Both the position numbers and the translations under genes were made by a program. 64,000 nt of DNA from Bullera alba (taxonomy: Eukaryota > Basidiomycota > Tremellomycetes > Tremellales > Bulleraceae), in NCBI GenBank assembly GCA_001600095.1, contig BCIX01000004.1:128586-192585 (forward strand). Reading direction: 5' to 3'. The notes below the pieces were generated by a model. That model was not told the origin of the DNA. It ran no database searches and saw only the letters and a program-made list of their open reading frames with translations. Positions 1 through 14,594 of the stretch are shown piece after piece; position 1 is the stretch's first letter; each line of letters opens with the position of its first letter.

Positions 1-559
1 TCCAAAAGCGGCTCTGAATTCAGAGTCGACGACAACAAAGTCAGATACTACGTCGCACCACCTATGGGTCTTCTAGACAAAACAGATGTGAGTCCCATGG
101 TCACTTGCGGGTGGGAAGGGGTGACGATTGGAGTAATATGGAGATTCGCGGAGAACGACTTGCGCCGGGCATGATGTGGAGATGGATTGATGGCAGATAC
201 ACCCTCGCATCGTCGCCTCACGGGCTACCACTCCCCCTGCCCTTATGATCCCCTTCGGGGAACCCTTTGGGGTGCCAAGCTGACCACAAGAATAGCTGAA
301 ACCATACGTCGAAAAGTCAGCCATTAGCGATAAAACCCCGCAGAAAACAGCCCCATTCCAGCCTCATGCCAAATATTCAATCTCGACCGAGGAGTACAGA
401 GCAATGAAGTTCAACTCGCCAGAACAGAAGGCCGCTTACAAATTGAGGAAGCGGGAACACCTCGAGTTTGCGGCCAAATACCGGGCACTGTCCGCAGATC
501 AGAGGGAGGCGCTCAAGATGCAGGCGAGGAGAGAATGGTGGGAGAGCTTCAACCTGTAG
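1..559 (+). CDS. 3' end of unknown protein gene (partial)
   Basis: The window opens inside a reading frame (1..87) that ends at a GTGAGT donor after the codons for DKTD. A second exon fits at 362..559, after the acceptor ATTCCAG, in the same phase, and ends at TAG 557-559. The intron of 274 nt is long for this genome, so another small exon may hide in it. The terminal 65 residues are highly charged (motifs PEQKAAYKLRKREH and ALKMQARREWW) and probably helical. I do not recognise the family. The 5' part lies outside the window. The next gene, SEC23, is convergent, only about 200 bases away. Confidence 0.45.
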
Positions 560-761
560 ACCCGGCCCCGGTATTGGAGTGTGGACGAGGTGTAATAGAG
601 GACATCCCGCTCGCAAGCGGGCAGAGACCATGTATAACAGATGCATTCATTGTAACACTTTCACTCGGACCTCTACCCCATCTCCGAAATCCCAAAGTTT
701 TCCCTAGCCCTAGCTGGTCGACGCACCGACAGCCTGTACCAAACTCATCAACATCCCGGCA

Positions 762-3412
<2,651 letters not shown>

Positions 3413-3603
3413 GTTGCTGGCTTGTATCAGGGTATCAAGTGCGATATAGGACTAATGCTATCGCTCAATACCCCCCTTGAGCTCGTCGAGGATGATGTCG
3501 TTGGCATTCCACGCGGAAGGGAGCGGAATCAGATTTGGCTGGAGCGGAATCAAATTACCACAGGTCTCGATCTACTCCATGGTCTTTGAAGCTTGAAGTG
3601 GCA

Positions 3604-4772
3604 TCAGCCATTCTCTGCATTCGGTATACTTTCGCAAATCTTGCGTTCCAGGGCATGTGCAGCCGCTGACACCTCAACGTCTCTCTTCCCACACTGTGGG
3701 AATCCCTCGAGGACATCGAAGCGAAGCTCGTCGCCCTCGCCGAAGCCTCCCTCGTTGAGGCCTACAGTATTGCTGATTTGGGATGTGACATCGACAACGG
3801 ACGAGCCGCATTCGTGTAATGCACATACGGCGTGGGTGTAGGTCTCGCCGTATGCCTCCTTGTCCTCGAGACGATTGAAGTCTTCCATTCTGAAGCGATA
3901 CGATTAGCAGCGATCAGGTTTGCAATAGTCGTGGTCGGCGTTCCGAAGCCCACTCACCAACTACAACGCCCTTGTTCTCGATGATACCAGTAAATACTGA
4001 CTTCATCAACCGATCGTTTTCACCACAGGACTTTACTGCAGGCACGAGTCAGGTGTCCCGTGTCATATTCCTGACATATGAAGCTGTCTCAGCGGACTTA
4101 CATGACCAGAGGAGATCTCTTCCCGAGGGGAGTCTCGTTTTCCGGCACGCTAAAAGAGTTCCCTTCGGACACTCGTGCAACTCTGGCGAGCTGCGCCGCC
4201 ACTGTCGCCTTCTGCCGGTCGGTGTGGGCAGTCAGAAGTCTGGATGAGAACGTCTGGTGGTATTCCCACACGAGACCGTTTCTGAGTAACAAATCACCCA
4301 TCGTAGAACTCGGCTCCTGCAACAAAGTCGTTGTCCGAGTCCTCCCCGATCTCAACATGAGGCGCCCACTGCTTGTCCAGGTACCACTTACGGTCTTTTT
4401 GAAGCGTATTGTGCATTTCGTATGGGGACATCCTGCGGTAGGGCGAAGGGGATATTGAGTCAGCCCTTCGAGGTCTGCGCATGTTTTGTCCTCGCGGTAT
4501 CGTCTCGAACACTCACCATGCGGCAGTCTCCGCTAGGGCCTGGTCTTGTTCGACGTCTTCTGCCTCACTGACACTGAACCTTCCAGTGTCATCTAGGCTG
4601 CCTGCTACCAGGTAGTATATGGCTATCTCACCAGGGGCGAGGCCCCCTCGTACAGCGGCCCGTCTCCTCTAGCGTGAGCCACTCATATCCCAACGTCTAG
4701 TCAAACGAGGGATGAGATCACTCACTCAAGCAGCGGCAGCGATCGGGGTCTGTAAGCTCCCAGACCGTCCAT
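3604..4772 (-). CDS. unknown 242-aa protein, six exons
   Basis: My model joins 4772-4726, 4597-4517, 4432-4298, 4211-4102, 4035-3958 and 3881-3604. It starts at ATG 4772 (MDGLGAYRPRSLPLL) and ends at TGA 3604-3606, 242 aa in total. Each junction has a GT donor and AG acceptor and the frame closes. Segments look like real protein: an acidic stretch (EAEDVEQDQALAE), then SPYEMHNTLQKDRKWYLDKQW, then CPKGTLLACRKTRLPSGRDLLWSLKSCGENDRLMKSVF, here written only as landmarks. I do not recognise the family. The last acceptor is uncertain: the first AG after the branch point would give a different, more basic C-terminus. The gene lies upstream of SEC23 on the same strand. Confidence 0.5.
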
Positions 4773-5505
4773 TCTAATCAATCGAGGCGAGTGGTGTTGA
4801 TTCATTCGGGACCGAGAGGTGTGGTGTGCAGGAGGGATCCGGGTCGGGCGTGAATACTAAATACAGATCAGGTTGTCGAAAGGGGTTCCCTTCCTGTGCG
4901 TGGGAGATGTCGCCGGCCTCCCTGAGTGTGAGCTTTATTGTTGATCTCGATCCTCAGCATGTCACAAACCCACAGCCTCTTACAGCACTTCACATCGTCG
5001 AGGCGTCTCGTGTCAGCAGAGATACCACCCGTGCCTAGCCGTGCCCTCTGTACTCAGTCCTGTAACCTCCTGTAACACACCCAAGCGAGTGCCGCAAAGT
5101 GCTATTGAGGTCGGAGTGTAAAAACATTTTACATAACAGCCTGTCCATCATGAGTCAGGTCGCCTGAGCACGGTGTGCGCAGTGCGACCGTGCCTCGAGA
5201 CGACACGAGGAGAAATGTCGCAACAAGCCAGCTGGATCCAGCAGACTCCTGCTAGCCCATTCCGCCGAGGTTCCCCGTGTCTCGATCACCGGTAATTCCT
5301 GGGTCCTGGTGTTCCTGCTGGACATCGTGATGATCGCATACGGGCCCTCTTGTTGAGACAATAGACTGTCAGCCCGTTCAAGTTTACAGTCTACAACTGC
5401 GTTCCAACTTCCGGGACGACTCCTTGCCGAGGCCATCCACAAGAGGAAATCTTGATCATGGTTGACAAAGAGGTTTATATATTTGTCAAAAACCTAAATA
5501 ACAAG
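4773..5505. other. intergenic, no gene seen
   Basis: Upstream of the unknown 242-aa gene and ahead of the tRNA. Open frames here are short and have no protein-like composition or splice-site structure. Confidence 0.6.
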
Positions 5506-5591
5506 TCCCCGATCGTATAACGGCTAGTATGCAACCTTGTCACTCCAAAAGAGTACCGGTTGAGACCAGAGTTCGACCCTCTGTCGGGGAG
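5506..5591 (+). tRNA. tRNA-Asp (anticodon GTC) with 14-nt intron
   Basis: The acceptor stem TCCCCGA (5506-5512) pairs perfectly with TCGGGGA (5584-5590), with discriminator G 5591. The anticodon stem CAACC (5532-5536) pairs with GGTTG (5558-5562), and the T stem CAGAG/CTCTG closes a TTCGACC loop. The anticodon GTC is at 5539-5541. An insert at about 5543-5556 lies one base after the anticodon, the canonical place for a nuclear tRNA intron. A run of five T at 5599-5603 fits a Pol III terminator. Confidence 0.92.
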
Positions 5592-5598
5592 CACATCC

Positions 5599-5603
5599 TT
5601 TTT
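5599..5603 (+). terminator. Pol III T-run after tRNA-Asp
   Basis: TTTTT eight bases past the mature 3' end of the tRNA. Confidence 0.7.
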
Positions 5604-7024
5604 GCGTTTCTTTTTCCTACTACCTTCTAGGTAGGCCTTCAGCTCGATGCGCTGCGGTCAGCCTCATAGTCGATCAGGCCTTCGTGCTGCATGCATATAT
5701 GACGCCGGTACACGAGCCAGCTTGTGTTATTGGGTAGATGCATACTGGTCTACCATAGCTGCCTGTAGTGGTACACAACTTGTATACCAGATAGTTAGAG
5801 GTAATGGTGGGAATCGGGATGTCTTCTCGACAGCTCGACTCGCTACAGCAGACAGTTACTCCAATAGCAGTTCAACGACTCAGTATTCAGTAGTCCAGTT
5901 TACAGCTGACGCGAACGGTACATCGCGACGAAACCAGCGTACAGCGCCGAGGCACCGACATCAGAGGAGTCCCCAGTGGTCCGAGAAGCTGGGGCTCGCT
6001 AGATTGGAGACATCAGATTCGACAACTCGTCCAGGTCAACACGAAGCACATTGACTTGAGCGTGAGAATGCTCTGAAGATGTCATCTGTCTCACGAGCTC
6101 GGACACAGCCCGAAGCCTGAGGAGGGGACGAGAGTGAACAGGTCGCAGTGCACAGAAGCAGTAGGCGCGATGGCGGCGGTACATCCACGACGAGCTGGCC
6201 TTCGATCAGCCGTGCAGGGCCGAGAGTGAGCCGAGTACAGGAGTCGGAAACTTGCGTTTCTGTATATATACATCTCACTCACTTGTAAGTCCATTCCCAA
6301 TGTCCCGTCTCTTCCGGTGTCTCGCAGCTCGCCATTCCGATCTTCGGAATGATGGTGATTGAGAAGCGCTCGACATCTTTACAGTGATAACTGGACAAGA
6401 ATACCTACACCTATAGACTGGCACAATCCGAGCCTCTGGCCATAATCGAGGGCTATCGGATCCACTGTTCCGGTGGGACTCGTGCAGCTCCATCAAAGGA
6501 ATTCGAACCTACAATCGGTCTCCTGACTGGGTGCCGCCCTGTTCCTGCCACGTTCACACAACGTTACGTCTTCGGCAAGATCCTCCTGGTCCATCATCCA
6601 GCCGTAGGTTCTCTGATCCCCTGGTTCTCAACGCCCATTGCCTGAGGCGAGCTCGTTTCAGGATGAGCACCACCCAAGCGAATCTCAGCAAATCGTAGGG
6701 ATTGTCATCGGAACACCGGTCGGGTCGATTTGGTCCACTAAGCGAGTCGATTGCCACATCTTTGTCGATAGCAACAGCTGTCAATGACCAATGAGGTCGA
6801 CCTCAAGAGTCAGAGAGCGGTCTATGCTGTCCCGTACGGTCCAGCTTGCGCCTCTACGAGTACACGGTCGTGGCCTGTCGTGGCAGGTCGCGGCAGATCG
6901 CTCGACTACTCAGTCAGACATTCTGTCATACCCTCGCCCGCTGGACTAGTCAACTGCATATGATGGACACGAGGGCTCTACGGCTACAATGGGACCATTC
7001 CCGTGCGTTATCCGATTATACTTT
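5604..7024. other. intergenic, no gene seen
   Basis: About 1.4 kb between the tRNA and the end of the OPT transporter. Only short open frames are present. None has a recognisable domain or chains with others through plausible splice sites. Confidence 0.55.
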
Positions 7025-10000
7025 TTACGGGAAGCTTCCGGGTTCAGGCCCGAAATACCCTTTGTCCGGCAACGCCAGCCTCACACACGCCTCCCCTTCG
7101 CATCCTTGCGAACTGACAGTGTTGCCCCACCACTCTGGCTGTTGAGCGCCCGTCATGTTGAGGCAGAAGAAGATTACAATACCCGCGATGGCAATACCGC
7201 TGGTGAACGAAGCGCCGAGGACAAAGTTGTACTTTGACCAAAAGGCGAGGTAGCGTTTCTTCACGTAGATCCAGGAGAGAGCGGCAACGTAGACCGCAGG
7301 GGTCATGTAGGAAATGTTGTATGGTGCTCCGGAGAGGGCGCCAAAGGTGATGATGACGGGGTGGATCTGTCGGATCACCCGACTGTAAGGGAAGCGCTTC
7401 TTGAGGTAATAGATGACTTAGGAGATGTCAACTCAAGTCGCGTTGACGTGGGACTCGACGACTCACAGACTGGAATGACGAGACCGACGGGGAAACCGAT
7501 TAGGAGGGCCTTGTAAGGTCCATCGGCGCCAAAGTTTCGTTTGGGTCCAATCGTTCCCCAGAACACCCTGGAGCCAAGTAAGCAATCGTTCGCATTGTGG
7601 ACGCTCGAGACAACTCACGCAGCGGTGAAAAACGTGTTGATCCCAGGACAAGTCATACCGAACGACGCCTCTGACGTGCACACGTTGGGAATCCCGTTGA
7701 TCTGGAAATTGAGGATACCGGTGCAGACAAATGTCGAGACGAGGGTAGCGACGACTTGAGCGACAAACGTGTTCCTAGGCGGGATCTTGAGGTAGTGGGC
7801 GAGTTTGAGATCGTTGGAAAAGTAGATTGCCTGGGCGGTGGTGATGTATCCAAAGGCCTTGAAGTAGTTCATCGACAGGGCGTTTCCGGGCGAGATGTTG
7901 GCTCCGATCAACTCGGCCAATACGTTCATCGTGACTTGCATTCCGGTGATGGCGGCAATCAGTCCGACGGCTAGAACGTGTTAGTGGGTAGACCAGCTAC
8001 AATCTGGGTGTACTCACGAATGATGAAGACCAGGGCCATGGCGATACCGAAGAGAACAACGGCTGGCGTGGTGTAGGTCTGGTAAACACCAATACCGACC
8101 ATACCGGTGATCAAGGCCAGGGCTAGGATCGAGAGGTACCACCATTCCGGCACCTCTTTGTATTGTCGCATCATCCTCGAGTGGATGTCCTCGGATAGAT
8201 CATCCTCGTTGGCTTCTTGAACCCTGCCCTTGGATCGGACACTCTTCCACATTCCCCGGAATCCCATTGCGATCTCCTTACGGTGGAAGAGGATCGTGTA
8301 TGAGATGGCTGTCCGTCAGCGAGTGTCACCTCATCTTGCACTCACTTGCCGTGTAGTTGGCAAAGAACCAGAAGTATACTGCCAGGTTACCCGCGGAAAG
8401 GTACGGCTGCGAGTAGGTCTGATACTTGGCCACGTCGAGGATACCCCGGTCGTCGATGACTCGAGATACGTTGAATCGAGAGCCAGTGTTGTCAAAGATG
8501 TGGTTGTCGTTGATCGGGAGGTATCCAGTGTTCCCTATCAAAGTCAGCCAGTCATCACAACAGGCTGTACTCAGTACTCACAGGTGTTGGTCCAGTAGAA
8601 TGCGGCGGAGAAGAACAAACCGATGACCATACCGACCCAGAGGTTGAACGTGGTGAAGCCAGGGACGACGAGGGGGTTGTAACTCGACTGGATCCATCCG
8701 CTGATCACATTAAAGTCGAACGTGGGCCACGGGTTGATACCTAATGATACGGTTAGACCTTTACCCATTCTGACCTCACTCGACTCACCGAGACCGTTGT
8801 TGAAACCGACGATGTTGTTCAGCGTGCCGTTGTTCGGGGCGATCCAGCTGATCCAGCTGAAGGACGATAGCGCAGTGAACAGGTATCCGGGGAACCAGAA
8901 CCAAACAAACCTGAATCAGATCAGCAATGCTCTCTTCTGAGAATTCACACTGGCTCACATCGCAGCAAAAGTCCAAAAGAAGAACTTCATCCTCGACCAG
9001 GTGTACAGCCTGCCGAATGGTCCCGGAACCGGCTTCTCATCGCCCCCAGAGTGGAAAGCCCTATTAAGTGCAATGGTGACCAGCGACGCCGGCCAGACAC
9101 AGTAACTCGGGTACACCAAGAACCGCCTGACCAGTCCGGCAAGACCGTAACCGCAGAAATTGGTGGATACGGTGGTGAGGAGTTGGTACAGGAAGTTTCG
9201 GGCGTAGCTCTGGTTGAAGTACTAGAAACAGCGGGTCAGCTTCACCTGGGAAGATACATTGGCAATCATGGGTTGCTCACCTGAGGAAGGACCTGGCTGA
9301 CGATGATATCCGAGGTGTAGGGCGTGTTGAAGGCCACCGTCGCCATGACTAGGGCTCTAATCAGCCCAGAGTTCCTCCGGGTATGGGTTGCAGACTTACT
9401 AGTGATCAACATGTGCTCCTTCTTGTTGAACTTTCCCGGGTTTATAGAGTGTCGCTGGCCAAGTATCAGTATGCAGCCAATTCATGAGATCCGACCGACT
9501 CACCTTGCCGCGGAACGTAAAGCCCCAATCTGGGAACACCTTGTCACAGAACTTTCCAGCTGGGAAAGCGAGCAACTGAGCAACCTCCGATGTGATGGTG
9601 ATAGGAGGCTGACGCAGACTGAATAGCTGGTTGATCAAGGCGCCAATCGCGCAAAAGATAATTCCGATAAACCACGTCCTGAAAGTGAAAGAAGGCATGT
9701 CCGGGTCGTCCGTGTTCTCCACCACCGCCCTGACCTCGGCATAGGGCGAGTTCTCGGTGACCAGCAGGGCTTCGAGTTTCATCTCGTGAATGAGCTCGTG
9801 GTGTTTCATCGGGTTGTCCCAGACGTCGGGGTTGGACAGGAACTCTTGGATCCGCTCGAGAATGGTCTGTGGAAAGTTCTGGTCGTGCTCGTGCATCTTG
9901 TACAGCTGTTCGAGGATCTACCAGAGGCGTATCAGCAAAGGTGTTCCACTTGGATTTTAGCGATCGGGCTCACCACTCGAGTCCGATCCATACTCATCGT

Positions 10001-10321
10001 CGACAACCTCGCCTCGGCCTTGAGCAGATCGTCTCCAGTCACATCGAGGTCGCTAATTCGATGTCAGCTCGATCATACAGAGCTCCAGTGCCGCTCACTT
10101 CTTTGCATGGGCAGCCTCTGCCGCTGGGTCGACCTCGGACAGATAGATGTCCTTCTCATTTCCAAGTGGGTACTGCATCCAATAGTATCAGTGTCCAGCT
10201 CACTGATCGAGACAAGCACTACACTCACCGAGTCATACTCCTTCTTGTCCGAGGGCGAGGTAGCTATTCCGGTCTGGGCATGGCCCAGATGAGGCGTGAT
10301 CTCATCAACGTCTCTCTGCAT
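7025..10321 (-). CDS. OPT-family oligopeptide transporter
   Basis: Polytopic membrane protein of the oligopeptide transporter (OPT) family, expected to import small peptides with protons at the plasma membrane. Fourteen exons: 10321-10229, 10172-10099, 10052-9974, 9917-9504, 9454-9400, 9348-9281, 9221-8959, 8910-8789, 8740-8582, 8534-8346, 8308-8018, 7970-7619, 7567-7467 and 7416-7025, giving 883 aa. Family landmarks are SPYAEVRAVVENTDDPDMP before the first membrane helix, the NPGKFNKKEH motif after the first helices, the NFCGYGLAG helix, and the late GANISPGNALSMNYFK motif. All junctions keep frame. The substrate cannot be read from sequence; peptide-type OPT is favoured over the metal-chelate YSL branch. 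A TATATA lies 70 bases upstream of the ATG. Confidence 0.93.
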
Positions 10322-10390
10322 GGTGGCGAGCGGTGATGAGTCAAGGTGGGATCAGTAAACTCAGGCCCAAGTTGTGTCCCCGCGACTGCT

Positions 10391-10396
10391 TATATA
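10391..10396 (-). promoter_or_regulatory. TATA-like box of OPT gene
   Basis: TATATA (minus strand GATATATAAG context) 70-75 bases upstream of the OPT start codon. Confidence 0.45.
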
Positions 10397-11082
10397 TCGA
10401 GCAAATATCGAGTCGTTATCATCTGCATCAAGATACTCCGGTCGAGTTCATCCCTCTTCCTCCTCCCGGGCCGTCGTCGTCGCCGCTGCTCGGCTTATCT
10501 TCGACTCGTGATCCAAATAAGCAGACAGCAACGCAATCCCATTCGACATGCTCGATCTCGTCCCTTGCGTCCCTCCGTGGCCCCGTACCGTAAGATCTCC
10601 GCACCAGGTCGCACCAATGAGATCAAGTGGAGCGCTAGTCCCGACTCGAGAGCACATCGGGCCAAGTTGTCCGGACTAGTGAGTGACAAGCGAGAGAAGG
10701 TGTAAACGACCGTTGGAGCACATGGATCGTAGCTGTCGCATGTGCTGCAAAATGTCCTTAGTGCGAGTCGACGAATGACCGAGTCGTACTTCCGATGTAG
10801 CGATGCAATGAAGGATGTCGCGTCGTGTCGTAGCGAGGTTGGCAGGTGGAGCTGGTGGTCGCTTTTTCGGTTAAAGCGACGTGGGTGCCGGCAAAATCGG
10901 CACTTGAGCTTGCTCCGGGCAAATTACCGAGACGAGGTGGCTATTTTTACTCGAACACCTTTCAATGTTCAATGACCTTCCAAAGCCGGTTCCAAGCTAA
11001 CGGCTTTCGGTGAGATCTCTCCGCGGACGTTCGGGCGAGCAGTATCCACGGGGCGCCTCGACGTCTTCCCGACAAGCATAAC

Positions 11083-11120
11083 GAAGCCATGCCGCGTGGT
11101 GGAAGCCATGCCGCGTGGTG
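11083..11120. repeat. 19-nt direct tandem duplication
   Basis: GAAGCCATGCCGCGTGGTG is present twice back to back (11083-11101 and 11102-11120) without mismatch, about 60 bases beyond the stop of the RTR1-like gene. Confidence 0.9.
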
Positions 11121-11178
11121 GCGGCCACGCGAACCCCTAAGGGACCTCTGCCACGGAAGCGCTACGCGCGAAACCGGA

Positions 11179-12389
11179 TCACTGGTTCTCCAGCAGATCT
11201 CTTGCTTCGAATGCCTGGCGAAAGAGGTCTCTCGTCTCGGAATCCTCTTCGCCCCATGTCAATCCCATCTCCGCCTCGCCCCAGTCCTCATCTTCCTGCT
11301 CGTCGTCAGAGTCGGGGGGCAGCTGAGGCACCGGACCCATCTTCTTCGTTGCAGAGAGTACCGACGTTGCCAGCTTGGAAGGTGTTGCGACGAGCGATGA
11401 GCCTTTCGGTCGGAAAGTGGATTTGGCGGGGGCTGAGGGGACGGCTGAAGATGACTCTGCCTGCGGGAGCTGCGGGGCGGTGGGCGTTTGAGCAGCCTGT
11501 CTGGGAGCGAGGGAGGGTGGCGTGGGGATTGCGTCGGTAGTGGATCTCTCGTGTATGGTGAGATTGGAGAGCAAGTCGGCTGGAGTGGCTTTTCCCGCCA
11601 GATCATTGAGAACTGCCTGAGCCGAGGTGACGACGACTGGTGTGATGGCGTTGGCGGGGGCGCTAGGCTGGACGAAGGGAGCTGTGGGGGGTTCCACCGG
11701 AGAAGGGATCGCGGCGCTCTCCTTGGACGTTTCAATCTCCTCCAGAAGCTCTATCTTCACGTTTGTCCTCGCCCAGACTGGACTGTGATCCAGTTGACCC
11801 AGGACCCAATCGCTCCTCACAATGCATCGCTTTGAGCAAAACCCTTCGTGCTCGTTGCCTTCTTTGGGCTGGATGGTGCGGGTGGTGGTGGAGATGCGGA
11901 ATCGGCGGGCTGAGGAGTATGGCGCCAAGGGAGCGTTGTGGCAGGTCGGGTAGGAGCAGAGCGAGTTGAGATGTCGTTCGTGTGTGACTTCTTGGTATTG
12001 CCTGGGATTGAGGAAGGAGAGCTGAGCGCAGTGTCAGCCGATACTGCATCCGCTGGAGCCAGGGTGCTTGTTCCACGCTCGAGGGATAGCAGACGTGCTA
12101 GGCCTCATACGAGCAGTGAAAGCCTGTGACCAGATGGACTTGAACTCACAGCCTTCTTCACCGTCGCTGGGGACGGGGTATCCTCCATCAACCTGTCCAT
12201 CCATTTCTCCGCCTTTCTCGTCAACTCTGCCCTCCGCGTGAGATCATCCTTGAGCGCTTGCACATCCGACTTTGCCCGCCCAGTCACTGTCACCCCGTCA
12301 TCGCGCTGGGCCACGCTGAGACTTGCTGGCTGAGGTAATGTTCGAGTGGGGATAGGTCTCCTTGAGCGTTCCCCCGAGACAGAGGTCAT
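11179..12389 (-). CDS. RTR1: RTR1/RPAP2-type RNA polymerase II CTD phosphatase
   Basis: Homologue of yeast Rtr1 and human RPAP2, which bind RNA polymerase II, act on CTD serine-5 phosphate and help polymerase nuclear import. Two exons (12389-12150 and 12021-11179), 360 aa. The zinc-binding cysteines of the family are visible as C102 and C107 (LCSYPTC) and C142 and C146 (FCSKRC). The ~200 residues after the domain are Pro/Ala/Ser rich, then end in an acidic tail with SDDEQEDEDW. The start MTSVSGERSRRP is the first ATG in frame. The assignment rests mainly on the cysteine pattern and the surrounding HLNSLC and RFRIS blocks. Confidence 0.82.
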
Positions 12390-13414
12390 TGCGGGGTGGG
12401 TGCAGTGGGCTGTTTGGGGTCGGAAGAGGATAGAGGCAGAGCTTGAAAGTTGCTTCAGAGATCCGAGATCTGTTCCACTTTTTGATCCCGCTACAGTTAA
12501 GCTGCAAGTAGGTGGTGTGAAGCACTGAAGAACAGTCAGGCGCTGAGGTATAGCATAGGGGTGGTCAACAAGACAGCAGCAGGAATTTCTCGCTCGTACT
12601 ACTTGAGAGTTGCGACCGAGAGAGGCACCTTGGTTGAGTCGATAGCACGATTGGTCACCGCCAAAGCCAGGCCTGGGGAGTCCAGGACGGATGTCGAAAG
12701 CAGATCTCAGAAGAGCGCGTGAGCGGCGGTGACTTTGCTGGGATACTTTATTGGGATCGACTGATCGAGCAGTGCATGGCTGTACATGATTCGCAATGCC
12801 ACTCTGAGCACCCTCGCCTCCTTCCTGCTCGTGTGCGCAGACGGCCTCACCGAGGAGTACAGAGCACTGTGCTCCGCTCTGAGCCTCTGACCGACCTGTG
12901 CACCCCATTCTCGGCATCCTCGACGCGTCTCACCTCAGTCACCTGGAGATCAAACATCTCACTGCGTTCCCCCCTTGTCTCCCCGTCCCAGGATCGTTTC
13001 GAGCAAGAGTGGCATGGATGGAGGATGTATCGAGTATGGAGTATGCTGCTGCTGCTGCCTGCCGTTTATAGCACTACATGCATGTATCTCGCACGAGTAG
13101 TCGACTGAGCACGGTGTATCGATCGGAGGCTCGTAGCGGGTGTTTTGTTTTGTTTTTTCCCTCTGCTTCCCCCGGGTGACAATTAACTAGGAGTGGGCTG
13201 GGCAGGTCTCTTTTGCTCTTGTCACCATCCTACCTCCAACTCGTTCTCCTTGTTATCGTCACATCCTCTTCCTCTCGCTCGACCACACTCAGCTCTACAA
13301 CAAGCATACATTGCAACCAGTCACTCGTTACACCTCGACATCCACCCCGACCCACCCCCTTTTGAGCACACACCGCTTTTTCACCCCCCATACAACCACC
13401 AACCGTCGATCGCC
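12390..13414. other. divergent promoter region, RTR1-like / KRE9-like
   Basis: About 1 kb between two divergent start codons. The last 200 bases before 13415 are C/T and C/A rich, typical of fungal 5' leaders. A 129-codon frame (12719-13108) lacks ATG start and protein character. Confidence 0.6.
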
Positions 13415-14419
13415 ATGTTCGCCAGATCTCTAGTCGCGCTCGCACTCGCTGCCGCCTCTTTCGCAGTCATCACCCCCACGTCGCCGGACAGTGCGACGGT
13501 CGTCAAAGTCGGTGAAAACATCAACGCGCTTTGGTCCACGGATACCACGGGACAATGGACAAACGTCCAGATCGAGCTCATGACAGGTGACAACCAGGCT
13601 GTGAGTTCGCCAGTTCGTCTCGTGGTAAACGACTGCATGCTGATCCCAATCTTACTGTAGATGGTCCCGCTTCTAAGTGCGTATACGCCCAATAGACCCC
13701 TCGATCACGTTCCGCACTGACCGCCCGCAGCGTTGGCAACCGGCATCGACGGCACGAAAGAGGATTCGTTCTCGTACCCGGCCCCAGAGGTCGAGCCCTA
13801 CTCGAAGATCTACTTCCTACAGTTGTGAGTTAGACCATAGGTGAGGGTATACCTTGCTGAACCATTATTAGCACTCTAGGCGGAGACGTCTCTACCGCCA
13901 CCTGGACCACACGATTCACCGTGAGCAGCTTTCACAAATCGAACCACATACTGGCAAAAGCTGACCACTGGTCTGTAGATCGCTGGACCCAATGGCGAGA
14001 CGACCGAGCCTACCAACACGACCACCTTTGATGGCCAGACTGTCGGATGGGGTGAGTCCTCGCACCGACCCCCCGATTCTGGCCGCGTACTGACCACCCG
14101 TCTAGGCACTGGAATGGTCATCAACGCTGCTAATGCTACCGCCGGCGGAGCATCTTCCAACTCTACCTCCACCTCGCCCTTGTCAATGTCTGCCTCTGCT
14201 TCTCCCTCCGCTGCGGCTTCTGCTTCCGACAGCGCAATGCAGCTCGCCGCTCCATCGTCAGCGTCGGCTTCCGCCTCGCGATCTATCAGTCAATCTGCCA
14301 GCGCTAGTCGAGCCGCCGCTGCTTCCGCATCGACCACTGGTGCCGCTGCTCACTCGGCCAAAGTCCAATTCAGCCTCGGCGCCATCGCCCTCGGACTCGC
14401 CGGCTTTGCTTGGCTCTAA
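13415..14419 (+). CDS. KRE9/KNH-type Ser-rich GPI-anchored wall protein
   Basis: Secreted wall protein of the KRE9/KNH N-terminal family (Ser-Thr-rich GPI-anchored membrane proteins), linked in yeasts to beta-1,6-glucan. Six exons: 13415-13600, 13661-13676, 13731-13824, 13872-13920, 13979-14051 and 14106-14419, giving 243 aa. Residues 1-17 are a signal peptide (FARSLVALALAAASFA). The domain follows, with WSTDTTGQWTNVQIELM and a central TGIDGTKEDSFSYPAPE. About 75 residues of Ser/Ala repeats come next, then a hydrophobic C-terminus (SLGAIALGLAGFAWL) that fits a GPI signal. Exon 2 is only 16 nt. Potential N-glycosylation sites include NTT and NST. Confidence 0.88.
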
Positions 14420-14594
14420 GCTTCAAGCGAGAGATGACAATGTGTTGAGCACGACCTATCATGACGTTTCATGACAATGAGAGATATTTAGTTTCGGACG
14501 GACGGACAATTACCCTTGCACCATGTGTATACGACTTGTCATTACAGCTCATCAATGCATAATGGTCACAGCGTGAGGTCTCTCCTGGGTGGTG

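Larger units (their letters stand above)
10322..11178. other. intergenic: OPT promoter and RTR1 3' flank
   Basis: It contains the TATA-like box and, at 11083-11120, a tandem 19-base duplication. No convincing gene. Confidence 0.6.

Noticed and set aside
6495..6530. GGTTCGAATTC on the minus strand as a tRNA B box
   Set aside because: The T stem does not pair and no acceptor or anticodon stem can be formed around it.
12105..12917. 270-codon frame extending the RTR1-like protein upstream
   Set aside because: The first ATG fitting the family (12389) lies well inside; the upstream part has no homology-like composition and no ATG in the expected place.
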